Source: Rhodobacterales bacterium (lineage in GTDB: Bacteria > Pseudomonadota > Alphaproteobacteria > Rhodobacterales > Rhodobacteraceae). From it: a stretch of 53,266 nucleotides of DNA. The stretch is from NCBI GenBank assembly GCA_017303485.1, contig JAFLCY010000016.1, forward strand, positions 1 to 53,266, written 5' to 3'. Position numbers and translations under genes: made by a program. Within the stretch, counting starts at the first letter, position 1. Every line of letters starts with the position of its first letter. Under the pieces are notes generated by a model, which saw nothing but the letters and a program-made list of their open reading frames with translations, made no database searches and had not been told where the DNA came from. This document shows, in pieces, positions 18,223-26,630 of this stretch.

Positions 18223-19462
18223 GCCAGCGGGCCTTCAACTCCGGGCCTATCTCGCCGCCGCGCGCGCGATTCCGCTTGTCGCGCCCCGCCTTCTGAGACG
18301 CCGCCTTGACCGGGGCAAGGAACTCCCGGGCCGCTGGCGCGAGAAGCTGGGCGAAGCCACGCAACCCAGGCCCGACGGCCCGCTGATCTGGCTGCATGCC
18401 GTCGGCCTTGGCGAAACCCTCGCCTTGCGCGGCCTGATCGCCGCGATGGCGGACCGGTCGCCGGAAACGCAGTTCCTCGTCACCTCCACCACGCGCGGCT
18501 CGGCCGAGGTGATCGCCCAGAACCTGCCGCCCCGCACCCGGCATCAGTTCCTGCCGCTGGACGCTCCGGGCTACCTCAAGCGGTTCCTCGACCACTGGCG
18601 CCCCGCGCTCTCGATCTGGGCCGAACAGGACCTCTGGCCCGGCGCCGTCGTCGCGGCCCAGAGGCGCGGGATCCCGCTGGCCCTGATCAATGCCCGGATG
18701 AACGCAGACGCCTATGCCCGCCGGTCGCGCTGGAAGGGGCTGTACGCCAACCTCTTCGCCCGCTTCGCGCTGATCAACGCGCAGGACGACGCCACCGCCC
18801 GCCACCTGCAAGCCCTTGGCGCGAACGGTGTCCGCGTCACCGGCTCGCTCAAGGCCGCCGCACCGCCGCTGGCCGCCGACCCCGCCAGACTGGCCGAAGC
18901 GCGCGAGGCGCTGACCGGCCTCCACCCCGTCCTCCTCGCCTCCTCGCACCACGAGGACGAGTTCGTCACCCTCTCCGCCCTGCGCGCCGCCCCCGTGCGC
19001 CCGCTCCTCCTCATCGCCCCGCGCGACCGGCACCGGGGCGCGGAAATCTCTGCCCGCGCGGCCGAGCATGGCCTCACTGCGACCCGTCGCAGCGCAGGGC
19101 AGGGGCCTTCGGGAGACGTCTGGATCGTCGATACCTTTGGTGAGATGGGCCTTTGGTATCGGCTTTGTCCAAGCTGCCTGATCGGTGGCACCTTTGGCCC
19201 GACCGAAGGTCACAACCCCTGGGAACCCGCCGCCCTTGGTTCGGCCATCCTGCACGGGCCCCGTACCGCCAATTTTGCCGCCGATTTCGCCACCCTGCAT
19301 GAACACGGAGCGGCCCAACCGGTGCAACCGGAGGTCTTGATCGCCACTCTAAGCGCCGACCACAGCGCGATGGCCGCCCGCGCAAAGGCGCTTTCCGATG
19401 CGGCCCAGGGTGCGCTTGCCCCCCTCGCCACTGACCTCTTGAAGCTCGCGGCCCTCGCATGA
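18209..19462 (+). CDS. GT30 (Kdo-transferase-like) glycosyltransferase 1
   Basis: A 417-residue protein of the WaaA/KdtA glycosyltransferase family, which transfers CMP-activated ulosonic acids. Family features are the glutamate-bearing GRWREKLGE (about residue 42), LHAVGLGETLALRGL, the AEQDLWPG block in place of the usual E-x-E-x-WP, and GGTFGPTEGHNPWEPAALG. I placed the start at GTG 18209, inside the end of neuC, because the hydrophobic YLAAARAIP start matches the family and AAGG lies just before it; the upstream open frame from 18050 overlaps neuC codons. It overlaps the second GT30 gene by ATGA. Its substrate is unproven. Confidence 0.8.
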   Translation: MTSARPAGLQLRAYLAAARAIPLVAPRLLRRRLDRGKELPGRWREKLGEATQPRPDGPLIWLHAVGLGETLALRGLIAAMADRSPETQFLVTSTTRGSAEVIAQNLPPRTRHQFLPLDAPGYLKRFLDHWRPALSIWAEQDLWPGAVVAAQRRGIPLALINARMNADAYARRSRWKGLYANLFARFALINAQDDATARHLQALGANGVRVTGSLKAAAPPLAADPARLAEAREALTGLHPVLLASSHHEDEFVTLSALRAAPVRPLLLIAPRDRHRGAEISARAAEHGLTATRRSAGQGPSGDVWIVDTFGEMGLWYRLCPSCLIGGTFGPTEGHNPWEPAALGSAILHGPRTANFAADFATLHEHGAAQPVQPEVLIATLSADHSAMAARAKALSDAAQGALAPLATDLLKLAALA

Positions 19463-20781
19463 GGCTCTGGCTCTTCCTCCGCCTCTGGTCGCTCCTCTGG
19501 CATATCGGCTTGCCGGTCGTGCTGATCTACCTGTGGCGGCGGGGTCGCAAAGACCCTCTCTACGCGCAGCACCTTTCCGAACGGTTCGGCCGCTACAGCC
19601 AGCGCCTGCCTGGCGCGGTCTGGGTCCATGCCGTCAGCCTTGGCGAAATGCGCTCCGCCGTCCCGCTGGTCCGCGCGCTGCTTGACCGGGGGGATAGGGT
19701 AGTGACCACCCATTTCACCCCGGCAGGCCGCCGCGAGGCGGAACGGGCCTTCGCCGCCGAGATCGCCGCCGGACAGCTCGCCGCCGTCTGGGTGCCGTTT
19801 GAAACCTCATGGGCCTATCGCGGATTCTTCCGCGCCTTCCGCCCCCGTGCCGGTCTGGTGATGGAGATCGAGATCTGGCCCCGGATGATCTTCGCCGCGC
19901 GGAAAGCGGGCGTGCCCCTGTTCATGTGCAACGCACAATATCCCACGAAATCAATGGACAGGGATGCGAAGCTGAGTCTGCGTCACAAGTTGATGCAGGG
20001 CTATGCCGGGGCCTTCGTGAAGTCCGACCTTCAGGCGCAGCGCTTTGCCAGCGTGGGGGTGCGGAACATCAGCGTCACCGGCGAATTGCGCTTCGACCAG
20101 CCGATCCCGCCGCATCTGGCCGCCGCTGCCGAAGCCCTGCGGCCGGGGCTGGCAGGCGGCCGTCCAGTGATCACTTTCGCCTCTGCCGTGGAAGGCGAGG
20201 ATGACCTTTACCTCGACGCGATCACGACGGCCCTCAAGGACCCCTCGCACCCCTTCTTCGTCTATGTCCCCCGCAAGCCGGAACGCTTCGACGAGGTGGC
20301 CGCGATGATCGCCCGGCGCGGTCTGAAAGTGATCCGCCGCTCCGATGCGCTGGATGCGACGCTGGCCCCGAAAAGCGTCCCCACCCCCTCGTGGGGAGGG
20401 GATGGGGGGCATCGACACGAAGCCAGCCCCGACATCCTTCTGGGCGACTCTCTCGGCGAGATGTATTTCTACCTCGCCCTCTCCGACCGCACCGTCACCG
20501 GTGGCGGCTTCACGCCCCACGGTGCGCACAACATCATCGAGCCGCTTGCGCTCAAGCGCCCGGTGATCGTCGGCCCTGAAATCCACACCATCGAATATCC
20601 GGCGGTCGAGGCGATCGCGGCTGGCGTCTGCCTCCGCGTCGAGTCTCCCGTGGCGCTGACCAAGGCCCTGACCGACTGGTCGGGACCCGGACCGGAGGTG
20701 ATCGAAGCCTTCTTTGCCGCCCATTCCGGCGCCACGCAAAAGACGCTCGCGGCGCTGGACAGCATGGTTAAGCCGACATGA
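19459..20781 (+). CDS. waaA: GT30 (Kdo-transferase-like) glycosyltransferase 2
   Basis: A 440-residue membrane-associated GT30 enzyme. An N-terminal hydrophobic anchor (LRLWSLLWHIGLPVVLIYLW) precedes SERFGRYSQRL with the catalytic-type Glu, VHAVSLGEM, GLVMEIEIWPR and the C-terminal DILLGDSLGEM and GAHNIIEPLAL motifs. About 15 residues between ATLAPK and PDILLG have no counterpart in E. coli WaaA and are encoded by a GC-rich palindrome. Presence of two GT30 genes directly after neuC suggests one or both use CMP-nonulosonate instead of CMP-Kdo; that is inference. One of them could still be the housekeeping Kdo transferase. Confidence 0.82.
   Translation: MRLWLFLRLWSLLWHIGLPVVLIYLWRRGRKDPLYAQHLSERFGRYSQRLPGAVWVHAVSLGEMRSAVPLVRALLDRGDRVVTTHFTPAGRREAERAFAAEIAAGQLAAVWVPFETSWAYRGFFRAFRPRAGLVMEIEIWPRMIFAARKAGVPLFMCNAQYPTKSMDRDAKLSLRHKLMQGYAGAFVKSDLQAQRFASVGVRNISVTGELRFDQPIPPHLAAAAEALRPGLAGGRPVITFASAVEGEDDLYLDAITTALKDPSHPFFVYVPRKPERFDEVAAMIARRGLKVIRRSDALDATLAPKSVPTPSWGGDGGHRHEASPDILLGDSLGEMYFYLALSDRTVTGGGFTPHGAHNIIEPLALKRPVIVGPEIHTIEYPAVEAIAAGVCLRVESPVALTKALTDWSGPGPEVIEAFFAAHSGATQKTLAALDSMVKPT
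20379..20409. repeat. GC-rich palindromic element inside the second GT30 gene
   Basis: The run starting CCCCACCCCCTCGTGGGGAG and continuing with further G-blocks to 20409 can fold back on itself (C-blocks against G-blocks around CTCGT). It encodes VPTPSWGGDGG in frame. Similar C/G palindromes occur between genes in this bacterial family, so this looks like an intergenic repeat that has inserted into a coding region without breaking it. Confidence 0.55.
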
Positions 20782-20847
20782 ACGCGGGCTCGCAAGCCTT
20801 TGATTTTCTTTCGACCGGCTCGGTGTCCGCGCGTGAACAGGCTCCGC

Positions 20848-21639
20848 TCACCAGCCGCTGAACCCGCCATCCACGTTGATCATCTGCCCGGTCATGTAGC
20901 CCGCTTGGGGGCTGGCCAGGAACAGCATCGCATCCGCGATCTCGTCCGGCTTGGCCATCCGGTCCAGCATGATCAGCTCACCCACCCGGCGCTGGAATTC
21001 CTCCGAGTGATTGTTGAACACCGCCCCCGGAGCGATCGTGTTCACCGTCGCGCCCCGGCCCGCCCAGTAGCCTGCCAGCCAGACCGTTAACCCGTGAATC
21101 CCCGCCTTGGTCACGCCGTAGGCCGAGAAGTTCTTGAACGGCATGCCGTCATAAATTCGGTGATGCGCCCCGTTCAGCGCATACATCGAGGCCACATTGA
21201 TCAGCGTGCAGGGCCATTTCCCGACGATATCGCGGTCCATCTGCCGCGCCACCATGAAGGGCCCGGTCAGGTTGGTCCGCATCGTCTTTTCCCAGTCCGA
21301 GACCTTCAGGTCGGCGAAATCGGGGAATGGCTGCCCCGCGCCCATCAGAAGCTCACCGGTGATCGCCGCGTTGTTCAGCACGACATTCGGCTCCCAGCCA
21401 TCCTTCAGGATGCGCTGGAAAATCCCCGCCACCTCATCCTCATTCGCCACGTCCAGCGGATAGAAGCGGAAGCTTTCGTTCCCCCCATGCGCCTCGACCA
21501 GCGCATCTGCCCGCTTGCCCGGCAGGTCGGACGCGATCACCCGCGCGCCTTCGGCCAGCATCCGGCGGACATAGGTGGAGCCAAGGACTCCCCCCGATCC
21601 GGTGATGAAGACCGTGCGGCCTTTGAGTTGCTCAGTCAT
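20848..21639 (-). CDS. Short-chain dehydrogenase/reductase (PtmA-like)
   Basis: A 263-residue classical SDR with the cofactor motif TGSGGVLG (about residues 14-21), NNAA near residue 87, and the catalytic Ser in NVASMYALNG with Tyr/Lys in YGVTKAG. It ends with GQMINVDGGFSGW. Its link to neuA (8-base overlap) and the extra block YDGMPFKNFSAYG resemble PtmA-type dehydrogenases of legionaminate/nonulosonate loci. A GGAGG lies 6 bases before the ATG. The sugar substrate is not known. It is convergent with the second GT30 gene. Confidence 0.85.
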   Translation of the reverse strand: MTEQLKGRTVFITGSGGVLGSTYVRRMLAEGARVIASDLPGKRADALVEAHGGNESFRFYPLDVANEDEVAGIFQRILKDGWEPNVVLNNAAITGELLMGAGQPFPDFADLKVSDWEKTMRTNLTGPFMVARQMDRDIVGKWPCTLINVASMYALNGAHHRIYDGMPFKNFSAYGVTKAGIHGLTVWLAGYWAGRGATVNTIAPGAVFNNHSEEFQRRVGELIMLDRMAKPDEIADAMLFLASPQAGYMTGQMINVDGGFSGW

Positions 21640-22327
21640 TCCGGGCCTCCTGCATCAGAAATTCGACAAGTCGGAAATCGAAGGGCGTATCGATGTCGAC
21701 ACAGCGTTCAGGCGGCATCAGGTACGGGATCACCCGGCCCTCCCACAGCCCCTTCGAGCGTTTCAGATAGGCGGGCGCGACGACATAGGTCGAGGCCGCG
21801 TGTTCATAGACGACGGGCGCCTGCTGCCGTGCCACCACGCCGCCCGGCAGCGGTTTCGAGACATGCAGCGCCCCGGTGGCATCCGGCTCCACAAGGTTGA
21901 AATAGGGGTTCTTCCGCGCCTCGCAGCAGCTCATCACCATATCCGGCTGCTCTGCGGCAAACAGTTCCAGAGCGGCGGTGATGTCTTCGGACAGACGCAG
22001 CGGCGAGGTGCAGTCGAGGTCGAGGAACGCCTTTGCCGGCCCGGCCAGCGCTTCGGATGCCTCCAGCGCATGCTGCCAGACACCCCATTTGCCAGCCGTG
22101 TCGGTCGCGAGATGCGCGGGCCGGAGGCCGATCTTCAAGGCGCCTTTAGTGACCGCGTGGTCATAGATCTCTTCATCATCCGTCGAGACCACCACCGCAT
22201 CGACCATCGGATGCGCAAAAAGCTGGTCCAGCGACCAGTCGATAAGCGGCTTGCCGTGGATCATGCGAAAGTTCTTGCGCGGCACGCCTTTCGAGCCCTT
22301 CCGCGCGCCGATGTGACCGAGGATCAT
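21632..22327 (-). CDS. neuA: Acylneuraminate cytidylyltransferase (CMP-nonulosonate synthetase)
   Basis: This enzyme activates a nonulosonic acid with CTP to give CMP-sugar. The 231-residue protein has the nucleotide-binding start GARKGSKGVPRKNF (about residues 7-20), ID-x-SLDQL, VVVSTDDEEI, FLDLDCTSPLR and the metal-site end VDIDTPFDF. An AAGGAG lies 7 bases before the ATG at 22327. It overlaps the SDR start downstream and the oxidoreductase stop upstream by ATGA, so the three are one operon. With neuB and neuC it completes a minimal NeuCBA pathway. Confidence 0.9.
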   Translation of the reverse strand: MILGHIGARKGSKGVPRKNFRMIHGKPLIDWSLDQLFAHPMVDAVVVSTDDEEIYDHAVTKGALKIGLRPAHLATDTAGKWGVWQHALEASEALAGPAKAFLDLDCTSPLRLSEDITAALELFAAEQPDMVMSCCEARKNPYFNLVEPDATGALHVSKPLPGGVVARQQAPVVYEHAASTYVVAPAYLKRSKGLWEGRVIPYLMPPERCVDIDTPFDFRLVEFLMQEARND

Positions 22328-23259
22328 GGAATCTCCTTCGTGATCTCGCCGATGAAAGCCCGCTGCGACCAGGCATCCGCCACCAGCCGGGCCGAGGGCA
22401 GGCAAAGGTCAAGCCGGGGCATCAGCGGGTTGCCTGAAGTCGGCTTTCCCTGAGACAGCGCCAGAAAATCGCGCATCGCGTCCAGGAACATCGCGTTCCG
22501 CTCCAGCGGCAAGTCCAGGTCGTGCGGGCCAAAAGCATCGGTCACCCGATACGCCTGCGCGGCAAAGTCGAAATCGTGCGTCCGCTCGGTGCCCCGCAGC
22601 ATGGTCCGGCGGTGCAGCTTCGGCGTCAGGTAATCCATCGACACATCGCCGACAACGCCCTGCCCGCGCAGGGAAATCCGGCTGGCGACATCAATACCGG
22701 GATAGGCCGGATGGCCGAGGCTCTCGACCCGGGTCACCGAAAGCCCCGGGACCAGGCAGGCGGCAATATCCAGTTCATGACACAGGTCCAGCAGCACCCC
22801 GCCGCCCTCGGCTCGCGCGGCATAACTGTCCGAGAACCGCCAGTTCGCGCGCCACTGGGTCACGTCATGGCCGATGGTCAGGGCGAACTGGAACACATCC
22901 GACCGGTCGGCAGCCGCCAGCGCCCGCACGGCAGGGTGATAGCGCATCATCAGGCCCAGCATCGACCTGTCGGCGATCGGCGCTGCAACTTCGGCAATCG
23001 CCTCCACCTCCTCGGGCCGGAAGGCGAGCGGTTTTTCGACATAGACCGGCAGGCCGCGCGCGGCAGCAGCCTCGATCAGCGGCAGACGGATGTCGGTCGC
23101 GGTTGCGACCACCACCGCTTCGGCATCGGTCATCGCCGCAAGCGCCCCGCCAAGGCCAGCCTCGCGCCATGAAACCAGCCGGGAGGAGGCTCCGAGCGCT
23201 TGTAAGTTGTCGTGATGCCGCCGCCCGATAGAGCCGGAGCCGATGACGAGAACGCGCAT
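22324..23259 (-). CDS. Gfo/Idh/MocA-family oxidoreductase
   Basis: A 311-residue NAD(P)-dependent oxidoreductase. The Rossmann motif is VIGSGSIGRRHHDNL (residues 4-18), with the family's VYVEKPLAFRPEEVEAI (about 84-100), and a C-terminal substrate domain including GGGVLLDLCHELD. GGAGG lies 6 bases before the ATG at 23259. Placement directly upstream of neuA with overlap suggests it modifies a precursor or product of the nonulosonate pathway; the reaction is not predictable from sequence. Confidence 0.85.
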   Translation of the reverse strand: MRVLVIGSGSIGRRHHDNLQALGASSRLVSWREAGLGGALAAMTDAEAVVVATATDIRLPLIEAAAARGLPVYVEKPLAFRPEEVEAIAEVAAPIADRSMLGLMMRYHPAVRALAAADRSDVFQFALTIGHDVTQWRANWRFSDSYAARAEGGGVLLDLCHELDIAACLVPGLSVTRVESLGHPAYPGIDVASRISLRGQGVVGDVSMDYLTPKLHRRTMLRGTERTHDFDFAAQAYRVTDAFGPHDLDLPLERNAMFLDAMRDFLALSQGKPTSGNPLMPRLDLCLPSARLVADAWSQRAFIGEITKEIP

Positions 23260-23281
23260 GCTGCCTCCTGTGCGGCAAGCC

Positions 23282-24703
23282 CTAGCGCGAAACCGCGTCT
23301 CTCGCCAGAGGCGGGCGCTTCTGCGGCCAGCCCGTGGCGCGGTGGTACGCCTGTCCGATGGCGAGGATGCCGGCGTCGTCACCCGAACGGCCGATGATCT
23401 GCATGCCGCCCGGCAGGCCGACAGGTGAAAAACCGACCGGCACCGACAGCGCGGGCAGGCCGATCAGGCTGGCGGGGACCACGACCTCCATCCAGCGGTG
23501 ATAGGTGTCCATCTTCCGCCCGGCGATCTCCTCGGGCCAGCGCCAATTGGCGGGGAAGGGCCAGACCTGGGCGGTAGGAAGCACGACGGCATCGAAGCGC
23601 TGGAACAGCCGCGCGGCATGGGCGTGCCAGCGGCTGCGGATCACGCTGGCCTCATAGACCTCCTGCGCCGAAAGCCCCGAACCCTGCGCGATCTCCCAGA
23701 GCGTTTCGGGCTTGGTCAGCGCGCGTTTCGCCGGGTCTTCCGCCAGCGCCCGCTTGCTGCCCGCATTCAGCATCGCCCGCAGCGTCACCCAGGATGACCA
23801 GAGTTTTTCGGCCGGGAAGGGTGGGGGCAGGGGGACGACCTCTGCTCCCAGACCCTCCAGCACTTTCAGGCCCGCCTCGCAAGCGTCCAGAATGCCTGGC
23901 TCCATCGCATAGGCGCCGCCCCAGTCGGCCAGCCAGCCGATCCGCAGCCCTTTCACGCCCTGGTCGAGGCCGGTGAGCAGGTCCGGCACCGCGCGGGGGA
24001 AAGGAACTTCGGGATTCTCGCCCGCCTGCACCAACAGCAGCCGCGCGAGGTCTTCGACGGTACGCGCCATCGGGCCTTCGGTGGCAAGTGTCGCCAGATA
24101 GGTGTCGCCCTCGGCGTCCGAGGGCACCAGCCCCCAGGTCGGGCGGAAGCCATAGACGTTGCAGAACCCCGCCGGGTTGCGCAGGCTGCCCATCATGTCG
24201 GACCCGTCAGCGACCCAGGCCATCCGGGCCGCCAAGGCCGCCGCCGCCCCGCCCGAGGACCCGCCCGCGCTGCGCGTCAGGTCATAGGGGTTCCGCGTGA
24301 CCCCGAAGATCGGGTTGAAGCTGTGCGACCCCTGGCCCCATTCCGGCACATTGGTCTTGGCCGGAAAGACCGCCCCCGCTGCCCGCATCCGTGCGGCAAG
24401 GATGTCGTCCTGCGTCGGCACATGATCCGCGTAGATCGGCGAGCCCCACGTCGTCCGCAGCCCCTTCGTCGCCACCAGGTCCTTGACCGGCAAGGGGATG
24501 CCATGCAGCCAGCCCTGCGGCGGCGCATTGTCCAGCGCCCGCGCCTCGGCCATCAGGTCGTCGGGGTCTCGAAGCGAAACCACGGCGTTTATCTCGCCGT
24601 TTACCGCCTGCACCTGCGCCAGCCAGGTCGCCATCACCTCGGAGGGCGCGATCTTTCGTGCATGGATTGCCGCCGAAAGCTCTGTCGCCGACCATTCCAG
24701 CAT
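23282..24703 (-). CDS. Amidase-signature hydrolase 1
   Basis: A 473-residue amidase of the GatA/FAAH superfamily, hydrolysing C-N amide bonds. The Ser-cisSer-Lys triad can be placed as Lys74 (PLPVKDLVA), Ser149 (SAGGSSGG) and Ser173 (MMGSLRNPA), with the 24-residue spacing between the two serines that the family shows. No signal peptide, so cytoplasmic. It is the last gene of a same-strand series behind potABCD, whose binding protein ends 77 bases upstream; a dispersed repeat fills the gap. It could be part of the transporter's catabolic unit. A GatA role in tRNA charging is unlikely in this context. Confidence 0.88.
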   Translation of the reverse strand: MLEWSATELSAAIHARKIAPSEVMATWLAQVQAVNGEINAVVSLRDPDDLMAEARALDNAPPQGWLHGIPLPVKDLVATKGLRTTWGSPIYADHVPTQDDILAARMRAAGAVFPAKTNVPEWGQGSHSFNPIFGVTRNPYDLTRSAGGSSGGAAAALAARMAWVADGSDMMGSLRNPAGFCNVYGFRPTWGLVPSDAEGDTYLATLATEGPMARTVEDLARLLLVQAGENPEVPFPRAVPDLLTGLDQGVKGLRIGWLADWGGAYAMEPGILDACEAGLKVLEGLGAEVVPLPPPFPAEKLWSSWVTLRAMLNAGSKRALAEDPAKRALTKPETLWEIAQGSGLSAQEVYEASVIRSRWHAHAARLFQRFDAVVLPTAQVWPFPANWRWPEEIAGRKMDTYHRWMEVVVPASLIGLPALSVPVGFSPVGLPGGMQIIGRSGDDAGILAIGQAYHRATGWPQKRPPLARDAVSR

Positions 24704-24707
24704 GTCT

Positions 24708-24742
24708 TGCTCTTTTCACAAATACTCTACGGCGGTCCGGGG
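24708..24742 (-). repeat. Dispersed repeat, family 3, copy 1
   Basis: On the minus strand, GACCGCCGTAGAGTATTTGT followed by GAAAAGAGCA, lying between potD and the amidase. It matches 33385-33420 (GGCGGGAGTATTTCC then GAAAAGAGCA). The shared core is GAGTATTT with GAAAAGAGCA. It includes the likely ribosome-binding region of the amidase gene. Confidence 0.55.
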
Positions 24743-24779
24743 GTGTGAAACCACCGGACCGCCGATTTCCGCAGGCAGA

Positions 24780-25808
24780 TTACTTCTGCAGTTCGGTCCA
24801 GATCGCGGTCTGGAAGTCCAGCGCCTTGCCGGTGCAGCCCGGCAGGAACTGGCCATGCGACAGGTTTTCGGCTGAAACGTTGACTTCGGGGGCGGATTTC
24901 ATCTCTTCCGACATGAAGGCGTCAGAGCCGCTGATCCCGTTGGCGTAGCGCGCAAACTCCGAGATCATCGCGGCGTTTTCCGGGACCATGATGAAATCGA
25001 TGAACTTGTAGGCCTCCTCGACATTCTTCGCGTCGGCCAGGAGAGCAACGGAATCCATGAACAGCGGATAGCCTTCCTTCGGGAAGCCGTACTGGACCTT
25101 GCCTTCGGTCGCCAGACGCGCCCGCATGGTCGAGCCGTTCCAGTTGACCGAACCGGCCCAGTCGCCGTTCGACAGCCGCTCGGTCGCGCCATAGTCCATG
25201 CTGATCCAGTTCGGTTTTGCCGCCAGCAGCGTGTCCCGGACCTTCTTCATGATCTCGGGGTCTTCCTCGCAGGGCTTGCCGCCAGCATACATCGTCGCCA
25301 GCGCCAGGATGTCAGACATTTCGGGAACGACGTTGATCTTGCCCTTCAACTCGTCCGGCACGTCAAGGAAGATGGCCGAAGTGTTGATGTCGCCGGAATA
25401 GACCGAGGTGTTGACCGCGATGCCGGTCGAACCCCACTGCCACGGGACCGTGTAAACCCGGCCCGGATCCCAGGGAACATCTTTCCATTCCGGCGCGATG
25501 TTGCCCTTGTTGGGCAGCTTCGAATCGTCCAGCGGGACGATCAGCCCCTTGTCGACCCAGAAGCGGACGTAGTTCGCGGAAGGCACCACCAGATCGAAGC
25601 CCGACCCGCCAGCCTCGACCTTGGCAAGCGCCACGTCGTTGCTGTCATAGTCCGTCACCGTGACCTTGATCCCGGTTTCCTTCTCGAACTTCGCCAGCAG
25701 CTCGGGGCTGGTGTAGTTGCCCCAGTTGTAAAGCTGCAACTCGCCCTCGGCAGCGGCAAGCGTTGCCGAGGCGAGGACCATCGCGGTTGCGGACAGTAGT
25801 TTTTTCAT
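24780..25808 (-). CDS. potD: Spermidine/putrescine-type substrate-binding protein
   Basis: A 342-residue periplasmic binding protein of the PotD/PotF family. The signal peptide is MKKLLSATAMVLASATLAAA. The mature start is ELQLYNWGNYTSPELLAKFE, typical of polyamine binding proteins, followed by PSANYVRFWVDKGLIVPLD, DVPWDPGRVYTVPWQWGSTG and a C-terminal ENAAMISEFARYANG. It captures a ligand for the PotABC transporter encoded directly upstream. Polyamine specificity is common in this family, but gamma-aminobutyrate, agmatine or other amines are also known ligands, and the flanking amidases hint at an amide. Confidence 0.88.
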   Translation of the reverse strand: MKKLLSATAMVLASATLAAAEGELQLYNWGNYTSPELLAKFEKETGIKVTVTDYDSNDVALAKVEAGGSGFDLVVPSANYVRFWVDKGLIVPLDDSKLPNKGNIAPEWKDVPWDPGRVYTVPWQWGSTGIAVNTSVYSGDINTSAIFLDVPDELKGKINVVPEMSDILALATMYAGGKPCEEDPEIMKKVRDTLLAAKPNWISMDYGATERLSNGDWAGSVNWNGSTMRARLATEGKVQYGFPKEGYPLFMDSVALLADAKNVEEAYKFIDFIMVPENAAMISEFARYANGISGSDAFMSEEMKSAPEVNVSAENLSHGQFLPGCTGKALDFQTAIWTELQK

Positions 25809-25826
25809 TGGCTGTCTCCCAGTTGG

Positions 25827-26630
25827 TTAGTCTTTCTTGCGCGTCAGAAGGAAGAAGGCGGTAAGCATCACCACCGTCACCCCAAGCAGCATGGTCGAGA
25901 TCGCGTTGACCTCGGGCGTGAAGGCCCGGCGCAACTGGCCAAGCATATAGGTCGGCAAAGTGTCCTGCCCACCCGATTTCACGAATTCGGTGATCACCAC
26001 GTCATCGAGGCTGATCACGAAGGCCAGCATAGCACCCGCCATGATCCCCGGTGCAAGCAAAGGCAGCGTGACCCGGCGGAACGTGGCCCAGGGGCTTGCG
26101 TAAAGGTCGGCAGCCGCGGTTTCCAGCGACAGGTCCATGCTTTCCAGCCGCGCGCGGATCGGCAGGTAGGCGAAGGGGATGCAGAAGGCGGAGTGCGCGG
26201 CGATCAGGTAGCCCAGGCCCTGATAGCCGGTCGCGACCTTGAGGATGCCGAAGAAGATCAGCAGTGCGACGGCGGTGACGATTTCCGGGACCATCAGTGG
26301 CTGGTTGATCATCACATAGATCAGGGTCTGGCCCTTGAACGCCTTGCGCCGGGTGGTCCCAAGGGCCGCCAGCGTGGCCAGCGTGGTCGAGATGCCCGCA
26401 GCAGAAACACCGATGATCAGCGACCGAATGGTTGCCGCCTTCACATCGGCATTTTCCCAGGCCCTGCCGTACCAGTGCAGCGAGAACCCGCCCCAGGTGG
26501 CCACCGAATTGGAATCGTTGAAGGAAAAGATGACCAGCGTGACGATGGGCAGATACAGGATCGCAAAGGCCGCTATCGCAACAGTCGCAAAGCCCGGCAG
26601 GCGGCTGATCTCGAAGCTGCGCTCAGCCAT
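25827..26630 (-). CDS. potC: ABC transporter permease, PotC type
   Basis: A 267-residue inner-membrane permease with six predicted helices and the EAA loop (ETAAADLYASPWATFRRVTLPLLAPGI), which docks to the ATPase. It begins MAERSFEISRLPGFATV; I preferred 26630 to an upstream ATG at 26666 that overlaps the potB coding region more deeply. It overlaps potB by 8 bases and precedes potD by 18 bases. It forms the channel with PotB. Confidence 0.88.
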   Translation of the reverse strand: MAERSFEISRLPGFATVAIAAFAILYLPIVTLVIFSFNDSNSVATWGGFSLHWYGRAWENADVKAATIRSLIIGVSAAGISTTLATLAALGTTRRKAFKGQTLIYVMINQPLMVPEIVTAVALLIFFGILKVATGYQGLGYLIAAHSAFCIPFAYLPIRARLESMDLSLETAAADLYASPWATFRRVTLPLLAPGIMAGAMLAFVISLDDVVITEFVKSGGQDTLPTYMLGQLRRAFTPEVNAISTMLLGVTVVMLTAFFLLTRKKD

